DNA of 64,000 nt from Sanghuangporus weigelae (GCA_033182465.1 CP137322.1:62001-126000), one strand, 5' to 3'; positions 46,201-59,383 are shown, counted from the first letter of the stretch. The notes: generated by a model from the letters alone, not told the origin. Translations and numbers: made by a program.

Positions 46201-46732
46201 TGCAGATTATTGCGCTGCTCGGTTCGACGCCATGGTGAATCGCATCAAGCAAGTTGGTTCATCTGCAAGCGGACTCTCGATAGCAGTCCCTTCATCAAAT
46301 CTCAGGAATGATCCTATCAAGGACGAGCTTGAAATTTGGGACATCGCACATCCTGAGATAGGAGAGGTTCTGACAATGCTTCCGAGTTGCGTGCTTGACC
46401 AATGCACGGGCGACGAGATGCTTTGGGAGACCGTTCATATGCCACTGAACAACACGGACGTCTACGCCCCTTCGATGAACACCCCGCGACCTCCGCTGAT
46501 GGAGTTATTCGATGCATTAGACGATCACCTTCGACAGCGCCCCGATTTCATATTATCGACATTATCGAACGATCAGAACATAGAATCGCCTGATGTTACC
46601 GATGCATTGCGAGATATGTTCCCAGACGATGTCGATTTAGACTGGGCCACTCTCACCGATGCTTTAGTCGCCGCTCCTCAGGACCTTATGAGTGGAATGT
46701 CAGGCCCTGGATGGACCGGTCTGCGGGAATAG
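43289..46732 (+). CDS. Zn2Cys6 fungal transcription factor
   Basis: Multi-exon gene. The first exons (43289-43542, 43596-43617, 43665-43719, 43771-43798, 43855-44490, 44538-44820, 44877-44985, 45031-45040) join in phase. The binuclear zinc cluster is CAECRR-LKLKCDR-VFPCRACVRRGCQGIC, spread over three exons. The conserved linker GSLVSGKGTRYVLANTERLH and a coiled coil (ISAMSERILELEEALQTL) follow. The middle homology region runs through IRTFPFPPAVLQ and LKLLRFLSTYRVNTLLLHLHRRF, and the acidic C-terminus ends WTGLRE. Exon borders between 45098 and 46120 are not certain. Such proteins bind CGG-type sites and regulate metabolism or development; the target is unknown. Nothing shows that it controls its neighbours. 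Confidence 0.85.
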
Positions 46733-47280
46733 AGAGATACCACCATTCCATCGTTCCAAAGGGATGGCTCAAGGTGACGGAGGTTATTCAACACCGCATA
46801 TAGAGTTCCGCGGCAAGGGCAGAATGCCATTGGACTGTTCCTGCGGAATCTCGTTGATAGATAGTAGATGAGATTTCGATGAGTACCATTCCTTGTGCGA
46901 ATTGCGATAGTCGCCCCTTGCGAGTAGACTAAGTATGTGTTAGCATTCACTTGATATTAGTTGCGATGAAGCCAAATAACTCATGATCAGGCGGACAGAT
47001 CGATCTTTCTTCAACTAAGGTCCTGTACCATAGGGATGAAAATGGACGTTGCCAATTGAGGAGCAATACGCTTTCGAATTCCGCTGTAAGGTGCGACCCG
47101 GGTCACAATATTTCAAGACGAATATTACAGTACAGTAATATCGCGGAGCTCCATGACGGCTAAAAAACCACTAAATATCTGCGTCTCGCACGCCTGTTCA
47201 GCGGCCCTGGTTTCACATACAGTAAACCAGCTTAGCGTGAGAACTGCATTGCCTAAATTCTACTCTACAAAAGACAATTA
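46733..47280. other. Intergenic, left of the MITE pair
   Basis: No gene. An inverted motif ACGAATATTACAGTACAGTAATATCG lies near 47119-47144. Confidence 0.35.
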
Positions 47281-47670
47281 CAGCATATTCAGAAAACCTT
47301 GTCAGTGCACAATTTTTCCATTCAGGGTCCACCTGCCTTACTGAGAAAAGCCAAGAAGGGTTGACTCGGTAAAGACCCAGATCAGAAGGGATCAGCGTTC
47401 TCATACCTACTGGGGGGATTATGCAATCTAGTCAGACAAAACATTTATGTCGACAAACAAAATAGTCAGACAGATTTTTTTCAAGAAAACTGGAATAATA
47501 GCATCCTACATGCAAACCAAAAGTATATGTGCACTTCAAATGGCAACTGACTTGAGGAAAGAGAGCATGGACAGATGGGACCATTTGGGATACCCGAGTA
47601 TCCCGATAAGGCAAGTGGACCCTGAGGGCGAGTGAAATCAAACGACTGACAAGGTTTTCTGAACACACTG
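47281..47670. mobile_element. Tc1/mariner-like MITE with TA duplication
   Basis: 390 bp. The left end CAGCATATTCAGAAAACCTT is matched in inverted form by CAGTGTGTTCAGAAAACCTT at the right end; the similarity extends through GTCAGT and, further in, CAGGGTCCACYTGCCTTA, about 60 bp in all. TA flanks both sides (47279-47280 and 47671-47672). A CAGT-type end plus a TA target fits Tc1/mariner (pogo/Fot1) elements. There is no coding capacity. Confidence 0.87.
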
Positions 47671-47711
47671 TAAGAAATGACAAACTCAACGCGCGTCCTT
47701 TTGGGAGGTTA

Positions 47712-48326
47712 CTATCATGTGACCCCTCTTTACAAGTTACCCTCTTTACAAATCGCAGTTTCTCTACCTTCTGCTTTTCCGATTATCCTCAAAACATTCA
47801 TGCAAGTGTGTTCCTACATATAAACGCGCTCTGCAAAATTTCAGGGGAATTGGTTGAGTAGTTCATTTTAAATTACACAAGTTATAAATTATGTGTTAGT
47901 TAGTGAATGTAGATCGTCTCAAAAAATTTCATTGCACATGCACTTTATCATTCTGGTCAATTGTATGCACTTCTGGCACTGAATTATGTCTATATATTTT
48001 TTTCTAGACTGATTGTATATTATCCTGAATTATTATTGATGAGTGTCTGTTGGGAGGTGACACAAAAGTGACAAAAAGTGATGTTGGAGTGGAGTGGTGG
48101 TGATTGTGCCGAGGTGTGCTGTGCGTGTGAAATCTGTGACACAGTGTGACAGATTTTGTAAAGAGGGGTTCCCTACACAATTCAAAACAACAAAAATCCA
48201 GAAAAAAATTCTGAGCACACAGCAATGTAAAGAATGCATTTGCGACTACGTGACTTTTTTTTTTGAGCTAAAAATATGGCATTTTGAGCCTACAGGCGGG
48301 AATTGTAAAGAGGGGTTCTATGATAG
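47712..48326. mobile_element. Second TA-flanked MITE next to the first
   Basis: 615 bp. The ends CTATCATGTGACCCCTCTTT (left) and the inverted CTATCATAGAACCCCTCTTT (right) share about 24 bp with few mismatches, flanked by TA at 47710-47711 and 48327-48328. The motif TTTACAAnnnACCCTCTTTACAA is repeated inside the left end, and GTAAAGAGGGGTTC recurs near 48157. It lies only 41 bp from the previous MITE and has a different TIR family. Non-coding. Confidence 0.82.
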
Positions 48327-51300
48327 TATGGGATGTAATAGTAGACCTGGGAACGATAGTCTATTCAAGACGCGGCCGTTTTATAAGATGATATGCATAT
48401 GATTGGAGGCGTATTATGCCCTTCATCGAGTGTTTCGAAGACCGATTCAACGCGACACGGAGTGTCACAAACACGTGATACGAGACCACATGTTTTCTCA
48501 TCACATCAAGACATCCGAGTGATCCGACTTCTCAGCTTCTACATCTGTTTGGTCTTTAGTCTACGCGTCCGCCTGAGCACAACGTACTTTTCGATTTGCT
48601 GCCAAGCAGTGGTATCGGTAGCCTAGGTTGGGTGTGTTGTTAAGGGCTCATTCAACAGGGTGGGTAACGATTCGACGAATTGGTCTCCTTATCTCATCAT
48701 TCTCCTTGCCATCAGAAATCGGCCAGCATGGTGTCAAACCGCGAGAAGACGACTGGTTAGCCAATGCGTGCACCTCAGGGCGCCCAAGGCATATGAACAG
48801 GGCAGATCCGTTTTTCAATCGCCAGTCAGTCTGACGGTTCGCCGGAAATGTACTCTGTAACATGCCGGCTTGAGTGTCAGCTTGTTGTAGATTTGTCTCA
48901 GACGTGATCCTTGGTGGATAGTAACGCGACTATCAGAAAATTCGGGAGGCGTTCACTGACTTAATATAGCTAGGCTCGGGAGTCTACTGGGGCCGAAGAA
49001 AGGGTATAGTGGTTGACCATGAACGGCTCACCACATATATAATCTAGACAATCCACACTAACGTGAACGACAGGGTGATCTGGAGCGCAAAACGATCCGC
49101 GATTGCTTTATTTGACAATTTAGCACGACTTTCAGCGCGATTTCAGTGCCTGCAAGATCTTGCGGATTCGATTCAAGCGGTGCTTCAAGCAAAGTGCATG
49201 TCGATGCCTCAACTGTCCCCGAACAACTTAGTAGTGCAACTTCTTCTCTGTTGGTTCCGTGTCTTCTCTAGTTGACCAATACCCATGTCTCGCCGAGATT
49301 CCCTACACGAAGTTTGACCGATGAGTAGCTTCGGGCTTCTCGCGCAGTTCATCAGGGACGAAAAATAAATGGTACAGTTTTATTGAATATTTACCTGCCA
49401 GCTCAACGCCACGCCACTGCATTTTAGGTGAAACATCATACGTACGGATGTTCCGCAGAACAGAAATGTATGAACTAAGCGCCCGGTGTTTTCAAATTTT
49501 ACTTCCGTTTTTCCCACAAGTTCGGTACCGAAGTCACCGTGATGTTTGTATCGCCACATAGTAGTATCTAAACTCGGGGACATGAAAGGATATCGACTAC
49601 TCGCGAAAGTCATATGTATTTATAAGTAAAATTGAAGACCATTCTCGTATAGTATTTGTGTGCTATTATAGGGTCATAGTGAACGTAATGCTGGAACAAT
49701 TATTAAAATACGCTGTTGCGGGAGATCTAGTTTGTGGAAACATGCCCCATGATAAATGTAGATTTCCGTTGTCTGTCTGGGGAAGTATTCCTATCTAAAA
49801 TTCACTAAATTATGGATGCATTCTTTTTTTATGGAATACATTCTACACAACCTGCGGATGAATTGAATAAACAATGAATAACTCTTGTGAACTAGAGATG
49901 ACAAAACGGTTATTGTGCTAGCAAACCCTATGGGTTTAGTAAAGAAAATATGTAGTTTGTGAGTCTCAGAACTTAGGCTAATCATCAAGGCTCACCAGGA
50001 AGATCAGCCATGCATTACAGAAAATATATAACGTCGCATTGTCTCATACTGAGGCATACCGTCATTGTCCTCATGCCTTGACTCTATTATTATAAGACTT
50101 CATAAAGACATATTTGTCAGGTTCGATTGTGTACAGATGAATAGGCTCCAAATCAAGTCAGATCAAGAATACTCGCCGAAAGAAGCGTGATTGATCGGAC
50201 AGAATGTAAGTAGCAAGAAGCTTTGATATTCATAGATGGCCGAGAATGAGATGCCCTGAAAGAATTATCGAAAAAGGTCCGGCGGCGCTTTCCGGAAGAT
50301 GGGCAGCAATAACGAGAGCGAGAGAGAATATCGAGGTACTGATAATTGATGCGTCTCGAGAAGCAGATTCCTAGTTATTCTTAGCTTGCATACGGTGCTT
50401 CGAACGAATCTGATAAACCCCGAGAGAGCCGAGCCGGAGCGGAGTTCGGAGTCGAGGAAAAGAGGCGGCTTTTAAAATACGAATGTGAGACCTCATCGCC
50501 CCTCCGGATAATGTAGACGCGAGGGAGTAAACTTACTCTAGTACATTAAGAAAGGAAGAGAAGCTCACGGAGAGCTTAGCCCTTATTGTTGGCTATACCT
50601 GACTCGCACCGAGACGAGCATACGAAGAGGTGCCTGCCGAGATGTATCCAGTCAACACGAGCCGTAAAAATTATCTGGCAACCCCGAGATCGGAAAGGAA
50701 CGATACAGTACTGGCTCCTGTGAAGTGCTATGTCCTCCGAGGACGTGAAATAGCCGCTGATGGTCCCTAAGCTCCACAGAATGTCCGTATTTACTCCTTC
50801 TCCGCCTCTAGGACTTCAAAGGAAATCTGCATTTCAGGCTCTTTAGTGGCTTTACACCACACAGATATAGTTCGTTCTGTATCACCGAAGCATTTTCATC
50901 ACGGTTCCCGTGAACAGAACACTACGAGTTTCGACGTAGATGCAAGATTCGTGTCAGGAGATCGTTGGGGATAAACGTGTTCATCTCAAACCAACTATGA
51001 ATATCAAACGTTGACTAGTGCTGGATTATTTTTGAAATGGCTGGATTCAGCCACAGAAACGGAAATGCACGAGAAATCACCAAGAAAGTAAATATATCGT
51101 TGGGTAACAACGAAGAGCGGGTTACTGCGGACGAACTCATACCCTTGTTGTCAGAGCCACCGTTCCTACGCATCGTTCCGCAAGCCGTTTTGAGAAGGAT
51201 GATCTATAGGCTGCTCGACGGTTGCAGTCCGTGGCAATCGCAAGATCCGCTCCAGTAAAAACATTCTTTATTACTTCAACGATTTGCTAGAAAGTTGACG

Positions 51301-53537
51301 TCAGCGCGACTCTGAGGCCTCTCAATATAAAAAGATCGCATTGCGTCGTGGGCACAGAATAGAATCTTGGCGACAAGAAGTTAATTGCTGCTGCGTAAAG
51401 CCCTAGTTCTCCACGAATCGACTGCCAATCTCAAGCCGACCGGCTCCGAGACGGTTTAGCCATAGACGCAACGGAGGAAGGACGCAGAAGTCTGGAATTG
51501 AAACGAAGCTTGCAGGTGCACCCCTTCTGATCGGCAAACTATCGACTTCACGACAAAACGGGAGGAAAACAAAAAGGAGACGTCTCAAGGACCGAAAATC
51601 GTGCGCTATGCTGTGCTTGGTCTCAGGAATGGACTGGCATGAGACCATGCGCCATACTCGGAGGAATATGCACACTTTGGAACGGAGAAAACACTCGAGC
51701 TTGATACCATGATGAGCAAGGAAGATGGCTATCCATCGTCCAGCGAAGATTTTGGCTATAGAAAGCGGCGCTGGTGTCGGTGTAAGGTACGCGTGACAAT
51801 CAGTTCTTGTTCTGTTTTCAAAATCAGTTTGAGCCACATGAGAGCAAATTACCAGACTACAGTCAGGGCTCAGTAGAGATTCGTTGCATGTCCCATCACG
51901 GAAATGGAGGCTATAATAGGATTCAGGTGATATGAGCGCAATGTGATTTGAACCAAAAATTACGAGCCTGAATTCTTTCTGTGTTTTCTCGGGATTTGTA
52001 TCCGCTAATTTTTAGATTTGTTTTCCCGATGTACGAGCGTTCATTCTTCAGGAAGAAATGAGTTCAGGGGTTATTTATCGGAGAGGACAAAAAGCAAGTA
52101 TGACAAGAGCCGCGCGATCAAGTAATGGCAAATGAATGTGGGAGATCGATCTACTGCGTGCAACGAGTCGGCGTATGTTCTCCTTTGCACGGTATTAACG
52201 GTTCGGAGATTAGTACCTGCATTAAGGCAAGAACGGAAAGACAAGCTCACCGTAGCCTAAGTCGGCTACAGAGCGGAACCAGTAGGAGTGGATCTTGGAA
52301 GCGGCCCGTGGCATGAGAATTTGAGCATTGATTTCTTTTGTCTTCGGAATATTTTACAGTCGAGTGGCTGCCGAAAGAAACAAGATCCGTGACGTTTATG
52401 AAACGGGAAAAACGGAGAGTAACGTAACCATCTATATGTGCCTATGGAGAGGAACATTTGAATCTCGCGAGTGTGGTTGGATGGACTGGGTCGCTGTGAA
52501 AGAGAAAAATTAAATTAAATGACGGAAGCAAAAAAATTCTGAATGGAAGCCGAATAAGGCAACCGAGGTTACCGAGCGTGACGACGTGACATTGATCTCC
52601 TTCCAACTTTGACCGTGCCAACAAGTTAACTTCGACGACGACGATTGTTCCGTGGGTCAATACATTGCGCTCGCTTTGGATGCGACAACCGGACGAACCG
52701 TGGTTACTCCCACTCTTGATAGCATCGATAGCCCGAACATAAACTACTTCTCGCGTTTAGAGGCACAGCACAGGCTAGGCGAGTTGAGGCGCCGCCGTTC
52801 TTTCGCATGTATCGCCTCCTCGTCTCCTAGATCTCGTTGGCAAAAATCTCTGTCGCTAGTCTTTTCGGTGTCGGCTATTCATTTATGGTTTTTTCATGGG
52901 CCTTGAATTCTGGAAGTGGGATCTGAAACGTACCCTATTGTCTCGTCTTCGTCTCCTCCGGTTCGACATCCTTATTTTCCGGATTTTCTCATGCTAGAGT
53001 ACTCCAGGGAGGCAGTTCTTGCTGCATCGTGCGTAGCACATTGCGGGTGAGAGTGTGGTGCTCATGTTCTGGATTCCCATTTGGATTGCTGACAGGTCGC
53101 ATGCAAGGATGCAGGACATTGGAACGAGGGAAGGTATCGACAATGATCCAATGATCCATTTTGCCGTTGGAGTGAAATCTGTTATGATCTTGTTCCGTGC
53201 CCGATCAGCCTGAGTCACTCACGGGATGCTCCGTTAGCTGAAACTCTTAGACTGGAAAAAGACTAACTTCTCAACCGGGAAAGCAGGAAACGAACAAATG
53301 AGAAAAAGATAGTGACGTGTGTACGTATGCTGCTTCTCCATTTCTTCCGTGATTCCATTTCAATTTACACTCACTATTATTTTCGTTTCCTTCTCTTATT
53401 CACCTCCTGCGGCGAACCACTTAATCAGTCTCGACACGTGGGACGAGACGCTCTTTTATAAGAGGTCAACGGGTATCGCCCTTCCTCCTATTCGCATCCT
53501 CTTCCCCGCACTTTCTGCGTCCATCGGCGTCGGCGTC
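48327..53537. other. Five-kilobase gene-poor stretch
   Basis: Only short frames (for example 51037-51258, 49063-49275, 51403-51837 minus), none with a recognisable domain or supporting introns. The segment 50390-50560, with GC-rich CCGAGCCGGAGCGGAG and a TATA-like TTTTAAAATACG, resembles LTR-like DNA elsewhere in the window but is not defined. The last 250 bp should hold the promoter of the terpene-cyclase gene. Confidence 0.4.
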
Positions 53538-55296
53538 ATGGTCTCCTTCGTCCCGCGATACCGATCTGTACCGTCTCTTGAAACAGACTACTCAAGTCCC
53601 TCCAGTTCGTCGACCTCGTCCGGCGCGTCGACGCCTGCATCCGCAGTCTTCAGTCTCTCCCTTTCTCCTCTTTCTACCCATTTTGACTTCGGGGACTCGG
53701 AGCCGAGTACGAGTCGATGCGAGAACATAATCTTTGACCTTGGTGACGTCCTTTTCACTTGGACAGCTGAGACCAAGATGCGTGTATCACCCAAAATGCT
53801 AAAGAAGATCCTTCGGTCTGCGACGTGGTTCGAGTTTGAGAAAGGCAATCTCTCGGAGCAGGAGGCGTACGAGGCTGTTGCGAGCGAGATTGGCGTACAG
53901 GCCTTTGACGTCCGGGCTGCATTCCAGTCGGCTCGCAATTCCCTGAAGAGCAATCCGCATCTTGTCAACCTTATTCGGGATTTGAAGGAGCAACACGGTC
54001 TCCGCGTGTTCGCTATGTCCAACATCTCTGCTCCCGACTTCGCCGTACTCCGAGGGAAAGCTGCTCCAGAAGAATGGGACTTATTTGAGCGTATTTTCAC
54101 GAGTAGCGAGGCCCGGGAACGCAAACCCAATCTTGGTTTCTACAAGTATGTTCTCGAACAGACGGGGTTGGATCCAGTACGTACAGTCTTCATCGACGAT
54201 AAGCTTGAGAATATCCTTCCTGCGCGTTCTCTCGGCATGAAGGGCATTGTATTCGACAACTTAGAGAATCTTTCGCGGCAACTACGCAACTACGTCGGCG
54301 ATCCTATTGGACGTGCCCAGGCATGGTTAAAGGATCACGCGAAAAAGATGCTCTCCGTTACAGACACTGGAATCACCATCCACGAAAACTTCGCTCCTCT
54401 TCTCATCTACGAGGCGACTGGCGATCGTTCTCTTGTCGAATTTGTTGAGCACCCGCGTTTGTTCAATTTCTTCATTGGTAAGCACTTCTTTCTCGCTTTA
54501 CGGTCGCGCGCTTCGACGTAAGCTAATTGTCCTGTCTTGCTGCACGTGTGCTCGCGTCTTTAGATGGTCCTGTGATGACCACAGAGGAATTCCCATTCGA
54601 CCTGGACACGACTTCTATAGGCCTTACAGTGTGCACGCACGTCGATCTCGAGACGAAGATGAGCGTCATGGACGAAATGCTCGCCTATGTGAACCAAGAT
54701 GGCATTATCCAGACTTACTTCGACCCGAGTCGACCGCGGACCGGTATGAATCTTACTTTTCACCTTCCTTATTGTTCTCTATACTGACTCCGAGCTGCGA
54801 CGTGCTTCCCTCAGATCCCGTTGTGTGTGTGAATGTGCTCACATTTTTCTACATGCACGGCCGAGGGTCCGAACTTGCATCGACACTTGATTGGGTATAC
54901 CAAATTCTTCAACACCGTGCATACCTCGATGGTACGCTTTACTATTTCGGCGGCGACTCTTTTCTCTTCTTCCTTTCTCGCCTCCTATCCGTGGCACCTT
55001 CCGTGTATTCGCGCTTTTCCACGCTCTTCGCACGCCGTGTGTTTGAGCGGTCTGGAGCGGATGGAGATTCCCTCGCTCTCGCGATGCGTGTCATCGCGGG
55101 CGCAGCAGTAGGCGTGCGAATGTACGTTGATCACGAGCGATTACTGAAAATGCAAGAAGAAGATGGTAGCTTCCCGCTCGGCTGGGCATACAAGTACGGC
55201 GGGTCGGGGATCTTACTGGGCAACAAGGGCTGGACCACTGCACTTGCGATACAGGCAATCAAGGCGTTCGAGGCGCTTGATACGGAAATCTTCTAA
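53538..55296 (+). CDS. Fused HAD phosphatase / class II terpene cyclase (drimane-synthase type)
   Basis: Exons 53538-54477, 54564-54743 and 54815-55296 give 533 residues. The N-terminal half (about 60-260) is a HAD domain: nucleophile motif [12 protein letters not shown] (Asp67), motif II AMSNIS, motif III Lys in [17 protein letters not shown], and acid motif [15 protein letters not shown]. The C-terminal half is an alpha-barrel cyclase-like domain with the acid motif DLDTT at 326-330, then [27 protein letters not shown] and [20 protein letters not shown]. This architecture is that of AstC-like drimane synthases, which protonate and cyclise farnesyl diphosphate to drimanyl diphosphate; the HAD part may remove phosphate to give an alcohol such as drimenol or albicanol. 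The start is [10 protein letters not shown]; the upstream in-frame ATG at 53319 gives a non-conserved leader. No P450 or other tailoring gene is adjacent. Confidence 0.88.
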
Positions 55297-57777
55297 GTCT
55301 GTCAGCGTGCCTATTCTTCCATTTCCCTTGCATTCTTCGATTCTCTGGCACTCTCCGCTTCCTCATTCACCGCATTGACCATCGCCTATCGATCTGCATT
55401 CGCATGTATTTATTCTTCAGATTTATTTTGTTTCGCATCCCGCGTTACCCAGAGCCCTGACCACACAATCTAACGACCAACTTATAATCTAGAATAGCTC
55501 TCATACTATTTAAACCTTACGCGTGTGTCTGTTTTCGAGTGCATCGTCCTTCGTTCTTCGTTCATACTATATTGGTACTTGTACCCACTTGCTCATCTTG
55601 GTTATATTCTTTTTTTTTCGTACTTAGGAAGCAGCGTAAGGAACTGCACACTGTACTACTATTTCGACTTTCTCTTTGGAATACAGCTTTACTAGCTTTC
55701 AGGCTTCGTACACGTACATACGGTGTGACACCGCATCAGTGGGATTTTTTTGCACTGCCACGTAGTGGTTCAGGCGCCTTCGTTGGGGATGTGCCTTATC
55801 TTGCTTCAGAACACAAGCGACACAACATATTAATGAACATGTTTCACTTTGCGCATGAAACCCACATTGTCGTCAGCGCTGCAACCATCATACTGTTGTA
55901 CTTGTCGGCATTCTCACAACGGTCCCCGCAACTTTTCGCTGCCGCGATGCGCCGAAGAGCTCGTCATTTCTGTCCGTCTGCATTGTCAGTCCTTTTAGCA
56001 TGTGGCGGCGTCTCGGCCCTAGATGCGACTCATGATGCTGTGATCTCGCAAATAGCACGAATACCACTCATGTGAAGATTTGGCTGAACTAGGGAGTTTC
56101 AGCGAGTGACTCATGAAAGGAATCACGGACCTTGGGAGAAGGCTGCAACACCGGGCGCCCCTCTAGGATGATTGATATCGCTGTCCTTTGCATCGTGAGT
56201 CTGCATTCTTGAATTGCATCTGCCATCTCGTCGTGCCTTTTGCCGGATGGGCGTTCACACAATCCCAACCAGATCAATTACCCATCCACACAGGACATCA
56301 ACGTCGCAACTTAGCCCGAAGTGCGTGCAGGACTCGATTCGTAACCTTGCTGGTATCATATGCTAATGCTTCTAATAATAACCGGAAACCAAAGAGAAAT
56401 AAGCTTTCGGGGAGGAGGAGATGCCAGCCGTGGTATATACTCGGTTCTCACATGCAGTAAATGGGGAGATGATTGCTTGTGCAAAGCGGATCCCGATCCG
56501 CGCTGGACGTCATTTCGAAAATTCGTTCTCGTTGATCTACCTTATCTCCATTTAACCCATGAAAATCGCAGATGTGATACTGCGGCCGTAAACTGTTGAG
56601 CAAAGGAGGCCTCGCGCGCAACGGACCCGCGGAGAACTGGTGGCTCCTACACGGATCGATTGGTCGGTCCCGATATTACGCGCATGCCGACGCTCGCACG
56701 AAGTCATAGGCTTCTCCTTACTCAACCCCGAGATCGTCAATCGCCTTGAAGGCAGGGAAGGCCTTCATCGCAGGGAAAAATGCTCGTCTTGCCGATCCTT
56801 CAATGACAATTTGACGGAGTTAGGGAAGCGATTCATGGCGCTCTTCCTCAGAAGAATGGGAAAACTGTGGCTTCCTCTGATAAACAGCCTGCGAAGCTAC
56901 AATGTGTTTTCCGCTAGGCAGAAAAGTAACATCCTCAGCCATAACGTCTCTAAAACTTATAGTTTCGCATCCGAGTCGTCGGTGAATCTCTCTAGTCCAG
57001 TTTCTGGACCAGAGGTCCACTTCACGGACAAGATCTGAGGTGTTTAATTTCCGTGTACGGCGACTCTTTTCGTAATTCTTCCTTTTAGGCGGTACTAAAT
57101 ACCTCATGATCAATGAATCCCTGTCGTTCCGGACTCTGAACGTTTTCTCTTCGCCAGCCTGAGACCTTATAGGAAATCGACACAACCAGTGCATCGCGTG
57201 TTGGGCTCTGATCTTCGATTCCAATTTTTGGCTAGACTTACACGTGAAGACAGCTCTGAAGGAATTCTTCACGCAATAAGGAAATACGGATGGAAGCAAC
57301 ATAGCTGTTCGTTCGGGGTAGACAACAAGACAGATGCAATACCCGGTTCGTGGGTAAGTCCGATAGTTCATACTCAGACCAGAGTTCCGTGGACAAGAGC
57401 AGAGTCATATGTATGGCTTAGTTGGCGCCACATACATGAGGATTCCGGGAGGCTTGAAATTTCGTCTAGCATGATCCTCATATTATTGTTTTTTTCCGAA
57501 TCCAAGATGAACGGGACTTGTAGAACATATTCCTATAACTCCAAAGGCAAGACTACATGATATGCACATCTGCGTGCGTTAAAACGCTAGAATACGCCTG
57601 GAGATACCCATATTGCATCGTTGGAAGAACGGATAGTCCGCACTCATGCTGAATCGAACTAACTACCGGCTCGGAACTGAATTGGTGGCTTATGTAATAC
57701 CACTGTTCGCTCTTCGCCACCGCCCAACTTTCATGATCACCCAACCTTCATGATCATCCGCATCCACAGTTTTCACA
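55297..57777. other. Gene-poor stretch between terpene cyclase and MED31
   Basis: Begins with the 3' flank of the cyclase gene. Open frames at 55539-56075 (178 aa), 56640-57038 (132 aa) and 56820-57371 (minus) have no domain, no consistent composition and no splice support; I do not call them genes. The last 100 bp should hold the MED31 promoter. Confidence 0.4.
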
Positions 57778-58331
57778 ATGGCAGATGCTTCAAAATCCGG
57801 CTCATCAGAGGCCGAGTTACGCGCGGCAAATAGAGCTCGTTTTGAGCTAGAGCTAGAATTTGTGCAAGCGCTGGCAAATCCATTTTATGTGCATTCGCTC
57901 GCGCAGCAGAACATCCTCTCTCAACCCGCATTCATTAATTTCTTGGCATATCTTCTGTATTGGAAGGAGAAGGACTACGCGCGATTTCTTCAGTAAGCCG
58001 AAATTCATCACGATCTTTTGTAGTTACTAACTAAAAGTGTTTGGCCAGTTATCCTCACGCTTTACATCATCTTGAACTTCTCCAGATTGCTCAGTTTCGT
58101 TCTGAGATCGGAAAAGATGAATGGCGTGAATATCTGAATCAGAAGCAGTTTGATCACTGGAGAACCTGGTAGATACACCACTTTGTTTCCAATATTATCC
58201 ATATTAAAACGATGTTTAGGCGAGAAGAACCTGGTCGTTTGACGGGGGTTATCACTCACCTTGCGGATGCTGCAGCTTCGGTGGGAGATCGAGCTCAGTC
58301 AGTCTCGAAAGCGAAAGAGACCTCTGCATGA
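57778..58331 (+). CDS. MED31: Mediator complex subunit 31 (Soh1)
   Basis: Exons 57778-57992, 58049-58168 and 58220-58331 give 148 residues. The conserved core is unmistakable: [59 protein letters not shown] and FDHWRTW. This is the most conserved small subunit of the Mediator middle module, linking transcription factors to RNA polymerase II. The C-terminal tail is short, Ala/Ser-rich and variable ([20 protein letters not shown]). The start is the only plausible ATG, directly before the conserved domain. Confidence 0.95.
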
Positions 58332-59375
58332 TCTGCTTAGAAACCAAAACGTGTTCGTTCGTGTAACGGCGAGTCTGCACTTAGATAGATCTACCCAAGT
58401 CAAGCCCGTGGGAAACCGAGGTTATTGTTTCTCGTCACCTCTTTATTTCTTAGTCAGCATCTTCGACACTTAAGTTATTTTGCTAGACAAAAAGAGTGTA
58501 AGGCACAGATCCCGGCACAGAGTATTGTAAAGTATTGTGGTTATACTCTCTTCATTGCTTGGGTCGATCCTGATGACTGACCCATACCTCCCCCTTCTCA
58601 GACCAAAATAAATCATGCTCAACGTCACATATCGAGCTCTTGTCGAAGCACAGACCTCATGCATCCGGACAATGCTATAGAAATGGAATCGATGCCAGCC
58701 GGATAGAAGCTTGATATGATGCTTAGTCTCATGCCCTTTTGTCTTTCGGTCTCTGACTGCGGGAAAACGTATTAATTAAATGCGGTGTGGCTTATTGTTT
58801 GGTATAACGCACAAGAGCGCTCGCCTCCATTCTGAACTGTTAATCTTTTACTTGATCGGGGCGATCTTTCTGAGCCTTAGAGGCAGTACGGTGCGGGCAT
58901 GGACCGACTGATTGCGCAACAGTCCCTCGTCTTTGGAGTCTCGCTTCTTTTCGCGACGCGGATTCGCATCAGGGCTATTTCCAACGTACCGTTCGTCTCT
59001 ACAGATTCCTGATATAAAGGATTAAGAAGATACCTTTATCCTCTTTATCATCCCGAATTACTATACCAGCGCGATTCATGCTTTAAGGCTAATTGTCCTG
59101 GTTCGTCCGAGGTCTGGATCGATCCTGTCTCCGTGTGCATTCACTTCGGTCTTTATCATTCGGTCGGCGTGCTTTGCAAGCCGTAAAATGTAGGCTGACG
59201 CTTGGTCTCTGCGTAGCGGCTCGTGTGGCGGGACGGTGCTTTCGCCTTGCTATTGCCAGTTTCTTTTTGTCTCTAAGGCCAGTATACGTGCTTGCCCCTC
59301 TCAGTATTGATAGTGTGTGCTCCACACAAAGCCTGCTGTGCATACACAGGTACGAAAAATGGAGAGCCGATAGGG
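58332..59375. other. Intergenic, MED31 to pheromone gene
   Basis: About 1 kb without a supported gene. Frames at 59089-59380 on both strands are short and without domains. Confidence 0.35.
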
Positions 59376-59383
59376 TATAAATA
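59376..59383 (+). promoter_or_regulatory. TATA box of the pheromone precursor gene
   Basis: TATAAATA, 100 bp upstream of the ATG at 59483. Sequence and spacing fit a core promoter. Confidence 0.6.

Noticed and set aside
53319-53537. In-frame upstream ATG that would extend the HAD-terpene cyclase by 73 residues
   Set aside because: The added segment is not conserved in character and reads like leader sequence; the Met at 53538 gives the usual N-terminus.
39593-55296. A secondary-metabolite cluster joining the questin-oxidase-like gene, the Zn2Cys6 factor and the terpene cyclase
   Set aside because: The genes are separated by COX17 and about 7 kb of gene-poor DNA, and no P450, transporter or prenyl synthase lies between them; grouping them would be speculation.
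55539-56075. 178-aa open frame downstream of the terpene cyclase
   Set aside because: No domain, odd composition, starts within the probable 3' UTR, no splice support.
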